Source: GCA-2748575 sp965222725 (lineage in GTDB: Bacteria; Pseudomonadota; Gammaproteobacteria; Pseudomonadales; Ketobacteraceae). From it: a DNA stretch of 64,000 nt. The position numbers and the translations under genes were made by a program. This document shows positions 25,250 through 34,863 of this stretch, piece after piece; position 1 is the stretch's first letter; each line of letters opens with the position of its first letter. Under the pieces are notes generated by a model that saw only the letters and a program-made list of their open reading frames with translations, did not search any database and was not told the DNA's origin. The stretch is taken from the NCBI GenBank assembly GCA_965222725.1, contig OZ244969.1, forward strand, positions 992,001 to 1,056,000, written 5' to 3'.

Positions 25250-26869
25250 CTCCCGACTAAGACAGGCTTGTATACGCTGCTTCCATTCGAACACCTTGGC
25301 ATGATTGACACCGAATGAGCTTTCTTTCGGGTGATGTACAGAGCGCAAAGGCTCACAGAACTTCGCCATAGTGTGCGGCCAGCGCAACGAACCTTTCACT
25401 GTCTGCCTCAAGATCCTGTCGATGCATTTCTCGGCCTCAACACCTGCTTTGAAGCCCATGATCCGTGTTGACATGGTCTTGCGGTTGTCTGAGGTGTCTA
25501 TTTCTAGAAGGTAGCGCTGATTGCCGTTTGGCAGTTTGAATTTTGCCAGCAAATAACAGCGTGGTTTTTCGTGATCGAGCATGTGATAGCTGCAGCGCGG
25601 AACGGGTGGCAATGGTCTCACCTCCAGTGATACCAGCGTAATTCGAGGCTCCTGAGCGATCTGTTCAATGACCTCACGGAGCAACGAGAAGCGATTTGCA
25701 AACCGCTCATGCTCCTCCCTATCACCCTCGCCCAATTGCTGGAATTCCCCTGGCGCTATGCTGCCACCGCTCACAGGATCAGCCACGCCTAAGAGTTGGC
25801 CTTCTTTGCTCGGGCATTGCTCATCGTCGATCTTCTTGCCATGACCGCTGGCACGCTCCCCGTTGTAGGCAATCCTGGTGCTCAACTGAGCATCAAAAGT
25901 AATTCCCTCAACGGGTAGATGAATCAGCCTTGGTTCCTTGGCAGCAGTCGGCTCTTCGATAGCATCTACTTCCACCTCTTCAGCTCCCGATGGCACGGAT
26001 ACACAGCCAGTACCCTCTCCCCTCACTGGTTGCTTCAGGGCAGGATGGTGGAAAAAAATATCGCCTCGATGGCTGAAGCTGAGGCCTTGAAGCGCTTCGA
26101 TTTCCCAGACCAGCAACTCGTTGCTTTTCGGATCAAAAGGGCCTCGCATATTCATGGTGGTACCCGCTAGGGAAATGGGTGCCATGAAGTCGAACTTCCA
26201 CCTGGCATATGCCGACTCTTGCGATGTGCGCTCTTGCTCTTGGTTGAGGCTTTGCCAGATTGACTCGAAGGATCGCTTCACATCCTGATTCAGTAGCAGC
26301 CAACTGAAGTGGTCCCTATATCCCTTAATTTTGAGAAGCTGACTTGGCGCGCCCGTCTTCGTAGGCGTATGGATATGAACAGCATCGCCCTCTTTGTAGA
26401 TTGTGAAAGCCATGTCTAGACCATTCGGCTCGAAGGCTGCACGGACTATGAAAGCTGCGTGGAAGAACAGTTTGCGTGCCAGCTCGAATTTCGGTAACCA
26501 GACGGTCAGACCGTCAACCTCGAACACAAAGCATCGCTGTCCAGATATCTCAGGATTTGCAGCCAGCCTTCTGGTGAGCCTTGGACAGTCACCCAATTGC
26601 CTTTCCCGCCAGCTATCTATTGGAGGCAGCACCACCGCCTTCTTGAAACCACTGGACCGGTAAGGGGCCCCTTCTTCGCCAGGAAACTCGCGACCAACCG
26701 CAAGGACACAGGACATTTCCAGTGGAAACCGCTTCAATTGCGACTGGCCATTACCCTCGAAGAGTGCCGCCAGTCGCCACTGCGCCCCAGGAGTAGGGGC
26801 TCTGAACAAGTTTCCAATAGCCAACAGCCTAGATCCGGTCTGGATCTGACGGAATAAGGTCCTATTCAA
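25247..26869 (-). CDS. tnsE: Tn7-type target selector TnsE
   Basis: The 540-residue protein is close to Tn7 TnsE (538). It is last of the tns operon and overlaps tnsD by 8 bp. TnsE directs insertion into replicating lagging-strand DNA of conjugal plasmids through contacts with the sliding clamp. The C-terminal part (residues ~390-540, with LVSLEVRPLPPVPRCSYHML and 'RYLLEIDTSDNRKTMSTRIMGFK') is the conserved DNA-binding half. The presence of TnsE shows that the element has the plasmid-directed pathway as well as the attTn7 pathway. Confidence 0.88.
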   Translation of the reverse strand: MNRTLFRQIQTGSRLLAIGNLFRAPTPGAQWRLAALFEGNGQSQLKRFPLEMSCVLAVGREFPGEEGAPYRSSGFKKAVVLPPIDSWRERQLGDCPRLTRRLAANPEISGQRCFVFEVDGLTVWLPKFELARKLFFHAAFIVRAAFEPNGLDMAFTIYKEGDAVHIHTPTKTGAPSQLLKIKGYRDHFSWLLLNQDVKRSFESIWQSLNQEQERTSQESAYARWKFDFMAPISLAGTTMNMRGPFDPKSNELLVWEIEALQGLSFSHRGDIFFHHPALKQPVRGEGTGCVSVPSGAEEVEVDAIEEPTAAKEPRLIHLPVEGITFDAQLSTRIAYNGERASGHGKKIDDEQCPSKEGQLLGVADPVSGGSIAPGEFQQLGEGDREEHERFANRFSLLREVIEQIAQEPRITLVSLEVRPLPPVPRCSYHMLDHEKPRCYLLAKFKLPNGNQRYLLEIDTSDNRKTMSTRIMGFKAGVEAEKCIDRILRQTVKGSLRWPHTMAKFCEPLRSVHHPKESSFGVNHAKVFEWKQRIQACLSRE

Positions 26870-28364
26870 TCCATCTTCCTATCAATCGAATGAACGCAGT
26901 GGTCAGCGGTGCCATACTGCTTTTTTCCAGCCCACAACGCTTTTCCAACTCCCAGCGCCTGGATGATATGCCGACCCGAATATCCTCCTGCATCGCTGCA
27001 GTCAGGCGGCGAATCTGAAACTCGCCGACGGACTCGGCATAGCGATTCAGGAAGGTGCGGCACAGAGGCATTTGATCGAGATGGTGCTCAATTGATGCCC
27101 GATGGGGTAGCTGCTGCAGGAACCAGTTGCGGCTCCTGCGTGGCAAGGTCAGGTCATCTTCGCTGTCTTTGCCAAGCCGGATCAGCAGACGTACTAGCTT
27201 CCTGTCGCGCGCTCGCCAATCGATGTGGCTGTTGTTGCCCTGTCGACGCTGCCTGGCTTGGTTCGCAGCCATCAGCCAGTGCCGATCATGACGATAGAGC
27301 CAGGCATAACACGCATCCCCGCCATTTTGTCGAGCTGCCTTGGCTCCACCGTGATTATCCAGTGCTTGCAGCCAAAGGGTACGGTACATCTGTGTTTGGC
27401 CTGCCCTTGCCGGAAGTTGCCTGGCAAACTGATCGGGAGAAACGTCGGCCTGGCGTGTCTTCGCCTCGCCGATCAGCTCGCCAGCATGCTGGCCGGGGCG
27501 CAGGCTAGTCCAGACGATCAGATGCTGCAGCGCACTGAATCCCTTGCGATGCTTCCTGAACATCGCCAGCAGCCAGGGCGGAGGCTCTTCGTGGGAAAGC
27601 AGACCATTCGTAGTAAGCCAATTCCTGCAGTGAGATTCCAGGATCTTTTCCCATATGACTTCAGCCCTAACTTGCCGGCCACGCCTGGCACCGCACTCTG
27701 TGGCCAGGTACCTGTACAGGTTGGTCCAGCGACCGTAGCCAGGCGATTGCGCCTCTTCAAGCGCCAGCAGTTGCGTGGCAGTCTTGGCGAGCCTGATAGC
27801 TTCTTCGCTCGCCGGGCTCGTGCGAGAGTCACAGGGCAGATACAATGGCGAGGCCGGATGAAATTCATGCCGCTGCGCTCGACGGAACGGGATAGGTGAG
27901 TTCAGGAGCTGACAGCCATGCTCGGGACAGGCATCTACCCCTTTAATCTGCCAGCTTCGCCGCCAATAAGTCTCACCGAAACGGGCAGCCATTTCCTCAA
28001 AACAGACAGGGCAGTAACGCAGCCAGTCGGGCCACTTGACCAAAGCCGCCGAAGACCCAGCCAGACCGATGGTCGACCGGTCGGAAGCAAGCATGGCCTG
28101 GAACAGATCGTTACGCCGCTTCGCTGGAATGAAGGGGGCATAGAGCGGAAACAGCGTGTGATGCATGATCACGTTCGCCGTATCCAGCCCAGTGTTGTTC
28201 GCCAGAGCGGCCAAGTGCGTGGGCAGGTCGGTGATGGCGGCGACCTTGCTGTCACCGAACGCCATATGAAGCAGAGTTTTGTGATTGCTGATCCCCAGAT
28301 GGACCCGGCAGCGAGCAATGCCGCTGTAGAGCAGCTCGTCCGGATAGAGCCTGGGAAAGTACAC
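26862..28364 (-). CDS. tnsD: Tn7-type attTn7-recognition protein TnsD (TniQ family)
   Basis: The 500-residue protein is close to Tn7 TnsD (508). The N-terminal TniQ domain begins YFPRLYPDELLYSGIARCRVH and holds a zinc finger formed by YCPVC and ACPEHGCQ (about residues 117-155). The long C-terminus is the sequence-specific part that reads the glmS 3' end. Its full length, unlike the short TniQ of CRISPR-associated transposons, agrees with the observed attTn7 insertion. It starts one base after tnsC ends. Confidence 0.93.
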   Translation of the reverse strand: MYFPRLYPDELLYSGIARCRVHLGISNHKTLLHMAFGDSKVAAITDLPTHLAALANNTGLDTANVIMHHTLFPLYAPFIPAKRRNDLFQAMLASDRSTIGLAGSSAALVKWPDWLRYCPVCFEEMAARFGETYWRRSWQIKGVDACPEHGCQLLNSPIPFRRAQRHEFHPASPLYLPCDSRTSPASEEAIRLAKTATQLLALEEAQSPGYGRWTNLYRYLATECGARRGRQVRAEVIWEKILESHCRNWLTTNGLLSHEEPPPWLLAMFRKHRKGFSALQHLIVWTSLRPGQHAGELIGEAKTRQADVSPDQFARQLPARAGQTQMYRTLWLQALDNHGGAKAARQNGGDACYAWLYRHDRHWLMAANQARQRRQGNNSHIDWRARDRKLVRLLIRLGKDSEDDLTLPRRSRNWFLQQLPHRASIEHHLDQMPLCRTFLNRYAESVGEFQIRRLTAAMQEDIRVGISSRRWELEKRCGLEKSSMAPLTTAFIRLIGRWIE

Positions 28365-28365
28365 G

Positions 28366-29976
28366 TTAGCTCGCTCTCAGCAGAGGCCGCATATCGAGGA
28401 TCAGACCAGCCTGCTTGAATCTGTCGTAGGCCTCACTTTCAGGCCCATCGGCATAACGTCGACGCAGATCCTCTTCGGATAGACATCGCCACTCCGTCCG
28501 CTTAACTCGGGAAACGCTGGGCCTCTTGGGAACGTCCTGTGCGAGGTAAGCTGTGGCCTTATGAATCAGGGCCGCCAGGGGGATATCCGGATACTCAACC
28601 ACCAATTCATCGGCTATGGGAATGGCAATATCCCTCGGGATTTCCATCTCTTCGAGCAGTGAAGCCAGCCGCTTGGCCTTGTCGTCTGCCGGAAGTGCCG
28701 GCGCTTTCGGTTGGGGGAGGTTATCCAGAGAGCGACTCAGGGTCAGCAAACGTCCCTCGATCTCCGGCATCAGCAGATCGTCATATTTAGCGATCAGTTC
28801 GGGCCTGCCACTTCGCAAAGCCGCCAGCATCGGGTGGACCGGTTTGAACTCGTCCTCGAAAACCCTGCGCAGCAACAGCGGCTTGATGCACTCGACGCCT
28901 GTCACTATTGCCCTGATCTGCGCCAGCGCGAACAACTTGATGACGATGTCCATGACCCCTTGTGTGAGGTCGTACATGGTCGATTCCAACTCATCGTCCA
29001 GCGGCGCCGCATTTCGTAGCCACTGGTACTTCCAGAGTCGCTTCAACAGGCGCTTCCAGTGCTCGTCCCGAGGCAACCTGTCCCAGCGAATACTGCCCAG
29101 CCCGGAGACCCGACGCGCTGCCCGGAAGGTGCGCTGGAAGAACTTGCTGGCCCGGTGAGTACCGACCTGAATGATCGGAACGCCAATGGTATTCACCAAC
29201 GACACGAAAAAATTGTGCATTTTTTCGGCACCACCGGAGCGTGCCTCGTTGAGGTTCTGAACTTCATCGATGATCAGCACTCCGAGTGCGTGCAGGTTGG
29301 CCACCTGGCACATGGATGCCATCAAACGTTTGGTACCCAGCTTCTTGCGTCCGTGGCTACGGCTGTAGTGGGTGCCCAGGATCTTGTCTACCTCGTTGAA
29401 GAAGCTGAGGCACAGCTCATCCAGGTCACCGTCAATGGGGCAGTCGACCTTCAGATAGACCAATTGAGTGATGTTGTAATCGGGGTGATGGAGAGCCTGG
29501 GGGTACATACCCAGAATCCGCTCCAGCGTGCGCGTCTTGCCGCAACCGGAGCAGCCGAACAGCGACAAACTGTTGGCTGTGGAGGTAACACTCTGGTACA
29601 CCGCCGCATCAAGATCCTCCTCCTCCACCCGGCGATAGCCATTCTGCAGGTGTGCATACCAGGCACCGCTGGCCGGGTTCCGACCGATGTAGCCCTGACG
29701 GATCATCAGGCTGATCTTGCTCTCCAGCTCCAAGTGGTGGCTGAGTGGCTGAAAGAAGCCGTGCAACAGACGGGCAATGGCATGAGCCCGGAGCCGACCA
29801 TCCAGAAGCGCCTCCTGCGGCTCGAAACTGGGAAGTTGCTGCATCAGGCCGACCACTTCCTGCAGATCAGGAATCGGAGGTAATGCACTGATGAGTGGAT
29901 TGTCCTGATACTCGGGAAGCTGCTGCTCATGATAACGCGCCAGGGGAATCACTCCGCGCTGTAATTCTTCAGTCAT
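28366..29976 (-). CDS. tnsC: Tn7-type AAA+ regulator TnsC
   Basis: The 536-residue ATPase has Walker A GCSGCGKT (residues 141-148) and Walker B VLIIDEVQNLNEARSG, followed by sensor motif VGTHRASKFF. TnsC links the target-selecting proteins TnsD and TnsE to the TnsAB transposase and gives target immunity. It overlaps tnsB by 8 bp. Confidence 0.95.
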   Translation of the reverse strand: MTEELQRGVIPLARYHEQQLPEYQDNPLISALPPIPDLQEVVGLMQQLPSFEPQEALLDGRLRAHAIARLLHGFFQPLSHHLELESKISLMIRQGYIGRNPASGAWYAHLQNGYRRVEEEDLDAAVYQSVTSTANSLSLFGCSGCGKTRTLERILGMYPQALHHPDYNITQLVYLKVDCPIDGDLDELCLSFFNEVDKILGTHYSRSHGRKKLGTKRLMASMCQVANLHALGVLIIDEVQNLNEARSGGAEKMHNFFVSLVNTIGVPIIQVGTHRASKFFQRTFRAARRVSGLGSIRWDRLPRDEHWKRLLKRLWKYQWLRNAAPLDDELESTMYDLTQGVMDIVIKLFALAQIRAIVTGVECIKPLLLRRVFEDEFKPVHPMLAALRSGRPELIAKYDDLLMPEIEGRLLTLSRSLDNLPQPKAPALPADDKAKRLASLLEEMEIPRDIAIPIADELVVEYPDIPLAALIHKATAYLAQDVPKRPSVSRVKRTEWRCLSEEDLRRRYADGPESEAYDRFKQAGLILDMRPLLRAS

Positions 29977-32056
29977 CTTCTTCCTCCTTGAATATCAGGT
30001 CACTGAGATCCGGAAAGGCATAATCTTCCTGCTTCTCGCCCCGCAGTGGGATCACCTCCGCGGGTTTCGCCCGCTGTGCTTTCTCAGGTTTAAATGCTGT
30101 TTTCAGGCGCTCCTGGCGCTTTTCCTGCTGCTTGTTCTCGCGGATCTGGGTGCCCAGATCTTTCTTGCTAATGCCAGTTTTGAGCGGACTGGCGTTCTCT
30201 GCCTGGGCAACAATCGACTCTATCTGCTCCAGAAGCTTGCCTCTTTCCGCCAAGGCTTTTGACGCCGCATTGACATCGCTCCGCCGTTCCTCTCTGGACA
30301 GTATCCAGACATCCCAGAAGGTCATCCCCCTGAAACGTCGACTACGGTCGGCAAGATCGCAAACCCAGTAATCCTTGAGACTATTGGACGGCCGCAAGTA
30401 GATATGGTCCGCACTACGCGGGTCGTATGCGACCGTTACCCCTGTCGGCCGACGCCCCTGGCCTCGGTGAAACCAACCCTCCCTGATTGCTTCCGGGCAA
30501 CTGTAGAAGCAGCCGAATAGCCTGATTCCCAGCTCCGAAACCGTGGCCGACTCATGGGGCAAGAGATTGATCCACACCAGTTCCTCCGGCGCAGTGCGCA
30601 ACCGACCGGTCAAGCTGGCCAAGCCCCAGTTCCACAGCATGACTGGAATCGCCGGCAGATCGCCCGGCATTCCCGCAGCCCTGTCGTATTTGCTCAGGGT
30701 GTGGAAATTGTTGTGGTGGAGGATGCCGGCAATGATGATTTTCGTGAATTCGGGCAAGGTCAGACTGGCATCAAGCCTGTAGTCGTGGCCACCTCGCTTC
30801 CGGCTGGTAGTGTCCTCGACCACACCGCTGGCGTAAGGCTTGAAACGCTCCTGCACCGTTCGAAAATAGCGCTCGACGATGCCCTTGGCATCACCTCGCC
30901 TGGCCGGTGCGTTCTCGATGCGGACGCCGAAGGCTTGGGAAAATGCCTCAACCTTGGTGCCGTTCAGTTCGCCCTTATCGGCCAGTATCACATCCGGCAA
31001 ACCCTTGACCGGCCAATCGCTGGCATCGATCTCCAAACCATACTGGCGACAATACTCGACCTTGTCGGCGACCGTGTTGGCCAATGCCACCATGGCACTG
31101 ACCCAGGAGGGCCCCTCGAATCCGACGTACATACCAACGACCATGCGGCTGAACACGTCGAGCACCATGTAAACGACAGGCCTGCCGACGATAAGGCTGC
31201 GGTCATGCTCTGAAACCAGATAAATATCTGCGATGGTGGCATCTATTTGGTAACGGTATCCTGGACCCAGGGTCTCAGTCGTCGATGTGCTGTTGAGCGG
31301 CCGGAAGTCCTTGGCAAAGTCCACTGCGGACATCCTGCGCGGCAAGGTGTCGGTGAAATGATATTCGCGCCCATAGAAGTACCGGAACTGCCCCAATGTA
31401 GGCAGTTCGGAGGTCGGCAGCTCCGGCTGAACAGCACGGAGCAGGTTCAGCCCGGAGGCGTAGGCATCAGGAATGGACGGATGTTTTTCCTTGAGCAAGC
31501 GTTCCTCGATGACCCGGCGAAAAATGCGCTCGATATCCGGCGTGACATTACGCCCTTTCCCCGCCATCACCACTCTTGGCCTGCCCAGCTTGGCTCTGTT
31601 CGGCTTTCGGCGCTTGCCACGGGCACCCGAGTTGACATAGTCCGGCAAGAGGGCGTTCCTACACATGCCTCGTTGCCAGTAGCGCCTCAGTAATCTGTAC
31701 ACCGTCTGTTTGGTGACACCATGGCGTTGCATGATGCTTCCGACAATGAGCCCTCTGGGGCGCCGCACGAAAAGCTGGGGATCGTGCATATAATCCGCCA
31801 GCATCGCCCACGCCTCATCACGTTTCAGCTGGTCAGGGGAGCCTGCCTCCACCTCCCGAAGGACCGTCTCCTCGAAGGGATCGCCAATGCTCTCCAGCTC
31901 ACCCTCAATAATCAGACGCTCCAGCTCTGCAACCGATATCGATTCGGGCAGCGCCGTGTCCAAATCGATATCAATCCAGACAGCCTGCTCGGTACCGGAC
32001 CAGAGCAGGCGCTTTCGGAGCTCTCCCATACGGAACACCTGATTAACGGACAACAC
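29969..32056 (-). CDS. tnsB: Tn7-type DDE transposase TnsB
   Basis: The 695-residue protein is close to Tn7 TnsB (702). The rve/DDE core shows YQIDATIADIYLV (first Asp), PDVILADKGELNG (second Asp) and RRGDAKGIVERYFRT (Glu). N-terminal helix-turn-helix regions bind the terminal repeats; the C-terminal tail (residues ~640-695, rich in Lys/Glu) would contact TnsC. It makes the 3' cuts and strand transfer. It overlaps tnsA by 14 bp or so. Confidence 0.95.
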   Translation of the reverse strand: MLSVNQVFRMGELRKRLLWSGTEQAVWIDIDLDTALPESISVAELERLIIEGELESIGDPFEETVLREVEAGSPDQLKRDEAWAMLADYMHDPQLFVRRPRGLIVGSIMQRHGVTKQTVYRLLRRYWQRGMCRNALLPDYVNSGARGKRRKPNRAKLGRPRVVMAGKGRNVTPDIERIFRRVIEERLLKEKHPSIPDAYASGLNLLRAVQPELPTSELPTLGQFRYFYGREYHFTDTLPRRMSAVDFAKDFRPLNSTSTTETLGPGYRYQIDATIADIYLVSEHDRSLIVGRPVVYMVLDVFSRMVVGMYVGFEGPSWVSAMVALANTVADKVEYCRQYGLEIDASDWPVKGLPDVILADKGELNGTKVEAFSQAFGVRIENAPARRGDAKGIVERYFRTVQERFKPYASGVVEDTTSRKRGGHDYRLDASLTLPEFTKIIIAGILHHNNFHTLSKYDRAAGMPGDLPAIPVMLWNWGLASLTGRLRTAPEELVWINLLPHESATVSELGIRLFGCFYSCPEAIREGWFHRGQGRRPTGVTVAYDPRSADHIYLRPSNSLKDYWVCDLADRSRRFRGMTFWDVWILSREERRSDVNAASKALAERGKLLEQIESIVAQAENASPLKTGISKKDLGTQIRENKQQEKRQERLKTAFKPEKAQRAKPAEVIPLRGEKQEDYAFPDLSDLIFKEEEDD

Positions 32057-32870
32057 TGATCAGCTCCTGATGAATCTGATGAGGGTTGGCAGCTAGATCC
32101 TTCGGCTTCAGCACGCGGTAAGGGGTGTCAAGATCGAAGAGAAACCAGTGCCGAGCCAGCAGCTGGCGTAGCCAATAGAGTGCTTGACCAGCCTCCAGTT
32201 GGCCGGAAGTATCCATTTCCTGGGCAATGGCGGTCAGCTTCCGGTCTGGGTGACGCTGAAACTCGAGCAAAAACAGCTGCTGATAGTGTGCGAGATCATC
32301 CTGTGCAATGTCGTCTTCAGCATGGGCCGGATAGAGCCATTGGATATTGGCAAATGCCTCTCTGGATACCTCGCGCTCCGTGATGATGAACCAGGGAATC
32401 CCTTTTTCCTGCCAGTAGCGCCTTTCAAGTTCAAGTCTCTCGATGACTTCCGGCTTCTGCAGATCGGCACTGTACTTGGCCTGGATCGCGACGGATGGGC
32501 GCTGGGGGTCATCAAAATCCACCAGGAAATCGCTGGTCAGAACCTGAGGGATTCCTTTGTAGCGACCGTGAGCAAGGCCAAGTTCCTCGGCGATGCGCAC
32601 CGTATCTTCGGCCCGCATCGGGAACTGCTCACGGATATCAGTGACCTGGGGAGACCGATCCAAGGTCAGGAAAATGGCCAGTTCAAGATCGGATAAAAGA
32701 TGGTGCAGACGCCGGGTCTTGCTGCCAGGCAGGCGGTGGGAGCGCCCCAACGAGGACACATCCCTGGTGTAGATGAACGGCTTGTAGTCCCGTCCCTGGC
32801 CTTGGCCACGCCCCTCCTTGAGCCTTCTATCAATCTGTGCCTGGGTCAGGCCCTTGAATGTTCCAGACAT
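32043..32870 (-). CDS. tnsA: Tn7-type endonuclease TnsA
   Basis: TnsA makes the 5' cuts that give cut-and-paste transposition. Starting at 32870 gives 275 residues and puts the catalytic triad at Glu63 (DLELAIFL), Asp114 (LTSDFLVDF) and Lys132 (IQAKYS), the same numbers as in Tn7 TnsA. That supports this start over the in-frame ATG at 32888. The segment RRLKEGRGQG is nearly identical to Tn7. It is the first gene inside the right end, with a ~55-bp leader before the TnsB sites, which probably mediate autorepression. Confidence 0.95.
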   Translation of the reverse strand: MSGTFKGLTQAQIDRRLKEGRGQGQGRDYKPFIYTRDVSSLGRSHRLPGSKTRRLHHLLSDLELAIFLTLDRSPQVTDIREQFPMRAEDTVRIAEELGLAHGRYKGIPQVLTSDFLVDFDDPQRPSVAIQAKYSADLQKPEVIERLELERRYWQEKGIPWFIITEREVSREAFANIQWLYPAHAEDDIAQDDLAHYQQLFLLEFQRHPDRKLTAIAQEMDTSGQLEAGQALYWLRQLLARHWFLFDLDTPYRVLKPKDLAANPHQIHQELISVVR

Positions 32871-32924
32871 GAAAAAGCCTGCATCCACCGTGTCGATGAC
32901 CTCAACATAGCGGATACAGGCTTA

Positions 32925-32990
32925 GGATGAAACTTTATTTGTAAGGATGATACTTTATTTGTACGGATGAAACTTTATTTGCATCCCACA
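32925..32990. repeat. Tn7-type right end with three phased TnsB-binding repeats
   Basis: GGATGA-x-ACTTTATTTG occurs three times at an exact 20-bp period (about 32925-32941, 32945-32961, 32965-32981). It ends in CCCACA at 32990. Close packing is typical of a Tn7 right end. The array overlaps the expected tnsA promoter zone. A fourth, weaker copy (CGGATACAGGCTTA) may precede it. Confidence 0.92.
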
Positions 32991-33014
32991 ACAAAGGCCC
33001 CCATTGCTACAACA

Positions 33015-34841
33015 CTACTCTACGGTAACCGACTTCGCCAGATTACGCGGCTGATCCACATCGGTGCCTTTAATAATGGCGACATGATAAGAGAGTAGCT
33101 GTAACGGAATGGTATAGAGAATCGGTGCGATGGTTTCATCGACCTTCGGCATATCAAGCACATGCACGTCCTCTTCTTTTTCCACACCGGCATGCACATC
33201 CTGGAAGATAAAGAGTTCACCACCCCGGGCGCGTACTTCCTGAAGGTTGGATTTCAGTTTTTCCAGTAATGAATCCGAAGGGGCCACTGCAATCACCGGC
33301 ATGTCATTGTCTACCAACGCCAGCGGGCCGTGCTTGAGTTCACCGGCAGGATAGGCTTCGGCATGAATATAGGAAATTTCTTTCAGCTTTAATGCACCTT
33401 CCATGGCGATGGGGTATTGAATGCCACGACCAAGGAACAATGAGTGATGTTTTTCGCTGAACATGGGGGCCATTTTTTCGATGGCATCATTCAGTTTCAG
33501 AGCACTTTGAATCAGATCCGGTAACGATTTGATATTGCCGATTAAAGCCTCCTCCTGCTCATCGGAAATACCATGGAAACGACCCAGGCCCACCATTAAC
33601 AGATACAGGGCTGTTAACTGAGTGGTGAAAGCTTTGGTGGAGGCCACACCGATTTCCGGGCCGGCTTTGGTCATAAAGGCCATATCGGATTCGCGCACCA
33701 GGGAGCTGTCGGGCACGTTACAGATCACCAGAGAACCCAGGTAGCCTTTTGAATCACGCAATGCTGCCAGGGTATCGGCGGTTTCACCGGATTGGGAAAT
33801 AGATACAAACAGGGTATTGGGGCGTACCACGGATTTGCGGTAACGGAATTCAGAGGCCACTTCTACCTGGCAGGGAATACCGGCAATGCCTTCGAACCAG
33901 TACTTGGCTACCATACCCGCGTGAAAACTGGTGCCGCAGGCAATGATCTGAACCCCTTCCACGTTAGGAAAAATTTCCTGGGCCTTGGGACCGAAAGCCG
34001 CCAGGTCCACTTTGTTGCCCGACAGGCGACCATCCAGAGTGGCACGAACGGCATCTGGCTGCTCGTAGATTTCCTTCATCATGTAGTGGCGGTATTCGCC
34101 TTTATCGGCGGTACCGGCGCTGCCGACATCTTCACGGATTTTGCGTTGCACCGCTTGCCCGTCTTTATCGAAGATTTTGATTTCATCCAGATTGATATCC
34201 GCGTAATCACCTTCGTCCATAAAAATAAATCGGGTAGTAACCGGCAGCAGTGCCAGCTGATCAGACGCAATAAAGTTTTCACCGATGCCAACCCCTAGCA
34301 CTAACGGACTACCTGCACGGGCACAGACCAGACGCTGAGGTTCATCTTTGTGTATAACACCCAGGGCGTAGGCGCCGTCCAGTTCATGAATGGCGGCGCG
34401 CATGGCTTTAAGCAGATCTTTTTCGGTTTTCAGGTGATGGTGAATTAAATGCGCCACCACTTCTGTGTCAGTTTCGGAAGTAAAATCATAGCCCTGGGCT
34501 TTCAGTTGCTGGCGCAGGGCTTCATGGTTTTCAATAATGCCATTGTGAACCACAGCAATTTCGCCTTCCGACATATGCGGGTGGGCGTTGGCTTCGCTGG
34601 GTACACCGTGGGTGGCCCAACGGGTGTGGGCAATGCCCAGAGTGCCTTTGGCATTTTCCTCTTTAACGGCGGCATCCAGCTCACGAACTTTACCCATGCG
34701 TCGTACCCGGTGAACCTCTTCACCGGCATTCAGCAGGGCCACACCGGCAGAATCATAACCCCGGTACTCCAGTCGTTTCAGACCTTCGATCAGGATGGGA
34801 CCCACGTTACGAGTCGAAACAGCGCCAACAATACCACACAT
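33015..34841 (-). CDS. glmS: Glutamine-fructose-6-phosphate aminotransferase
   Basis: The 608-residue enzyme makes glucosamine-6-phosphate for cell-wall synthesis. The N-terminal glutaminase has nucleophile Cys2 (MCGIVGAVSTRNVG) and the R-W-A-T-H-G loop. The C-terminal half holds two SIS isomerase domains (SISQSGETADT; ATSKAFTTQ-type motif) and ends LAKSVTVE. Its last codons form the attTn7 recognition site: the transposon lies 19 bp past the stop. The gene itself is undamaged. It follows glmU by 22 bp, so the two are probably co-transcribed. Confidence 0.98.
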   Translation of the reverse strand: MCGIVGAVSTRNVGPILIEGLKRLEYRGYDSAGVALLNAGEEVHRVRRMGKVRELDAAVKEENAKGTLGIAHTRWATHGVPSEANAHPHMSEGEIAVVHNGIIENHEALRQQLKAQGYDFTSETDTEVVAHLIHHHLKTEKDLLKAMRAAIHELDGAYALGVIHKDEPQRLVCARAGSPLVLGVGIGENFIASDQLALLPVTTRFIFMDEGDYADINLDEIKIFDKDGQAVQRKIREDVGSAGTADKGEYRHYMMKEIYEQPDAVRATLDGRLSGNKVDLAAFGPKAQEIFPNVEGVQIIACGTSFHAGMVAKYWFEGIAGIPCQVEVASEFRYRKSVVRPNTLFVSISQSGETADTLAALRDSKGYLGSLVICNVPDSSLVRESDMAFMTKAGPEIGVASTKAFTTQLTALYLLMVGLGRFHGISDEQEEALIGNIKSLPDLIQSALKLNDAIEKMAPMFSEKHHSLFLGRGIQYPIAMEGALKLKEISYIHAEAYPAGELKHGPLALVDNDMPVIAVAPSDSLLEKLKSNLQEVRARGGELFIFQDVHAGVEKEEDVHVLDMPKVDETIAPILYTIPLQLLSYHVAIIKGTDVDQPRNLAKSVTVE

Positions 34842-34863
34842 AATCGCTTATCCTTTTTACCAA

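Larger units (their letters stand above)
4537..32990. mobile_element. Tn7-family transposon inserted at attTn7 beside glmS
   Basis: Both ends begin TGTGGG reading inward (4537 rightward; 32990 leftward), followed by TnsB-type repeats. ACAAA flanks the element at 4532-4536 and 32991-32995, a perfect 5-bp target duplication. The right end lies 19 bp from the glmS stop, the standard TnsD-directed position and orientation, with tnsA nearest glmS. All five genes tnsABCDE are full length, so the element may be active. Its length is 28,454 bp. Cargo occupies 4745-25246. Confidence 0.97.

Noticed and set aside
26862..32870. CRISPR-associated transposon
   Set aside because: No cas genes or CRISPR array are present. 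TnsD is full length with a long DNA-reading C-terminus, and TnsE is present, as in classical Tn7.
32925..32990. Regular 20-bp repeats resembling iterons or a short CRISPR array
   Set aside because: They sit at the transposon terminus, match the left-end repeats in inverted orientation and have no unique spacers. They are TnsB sites.
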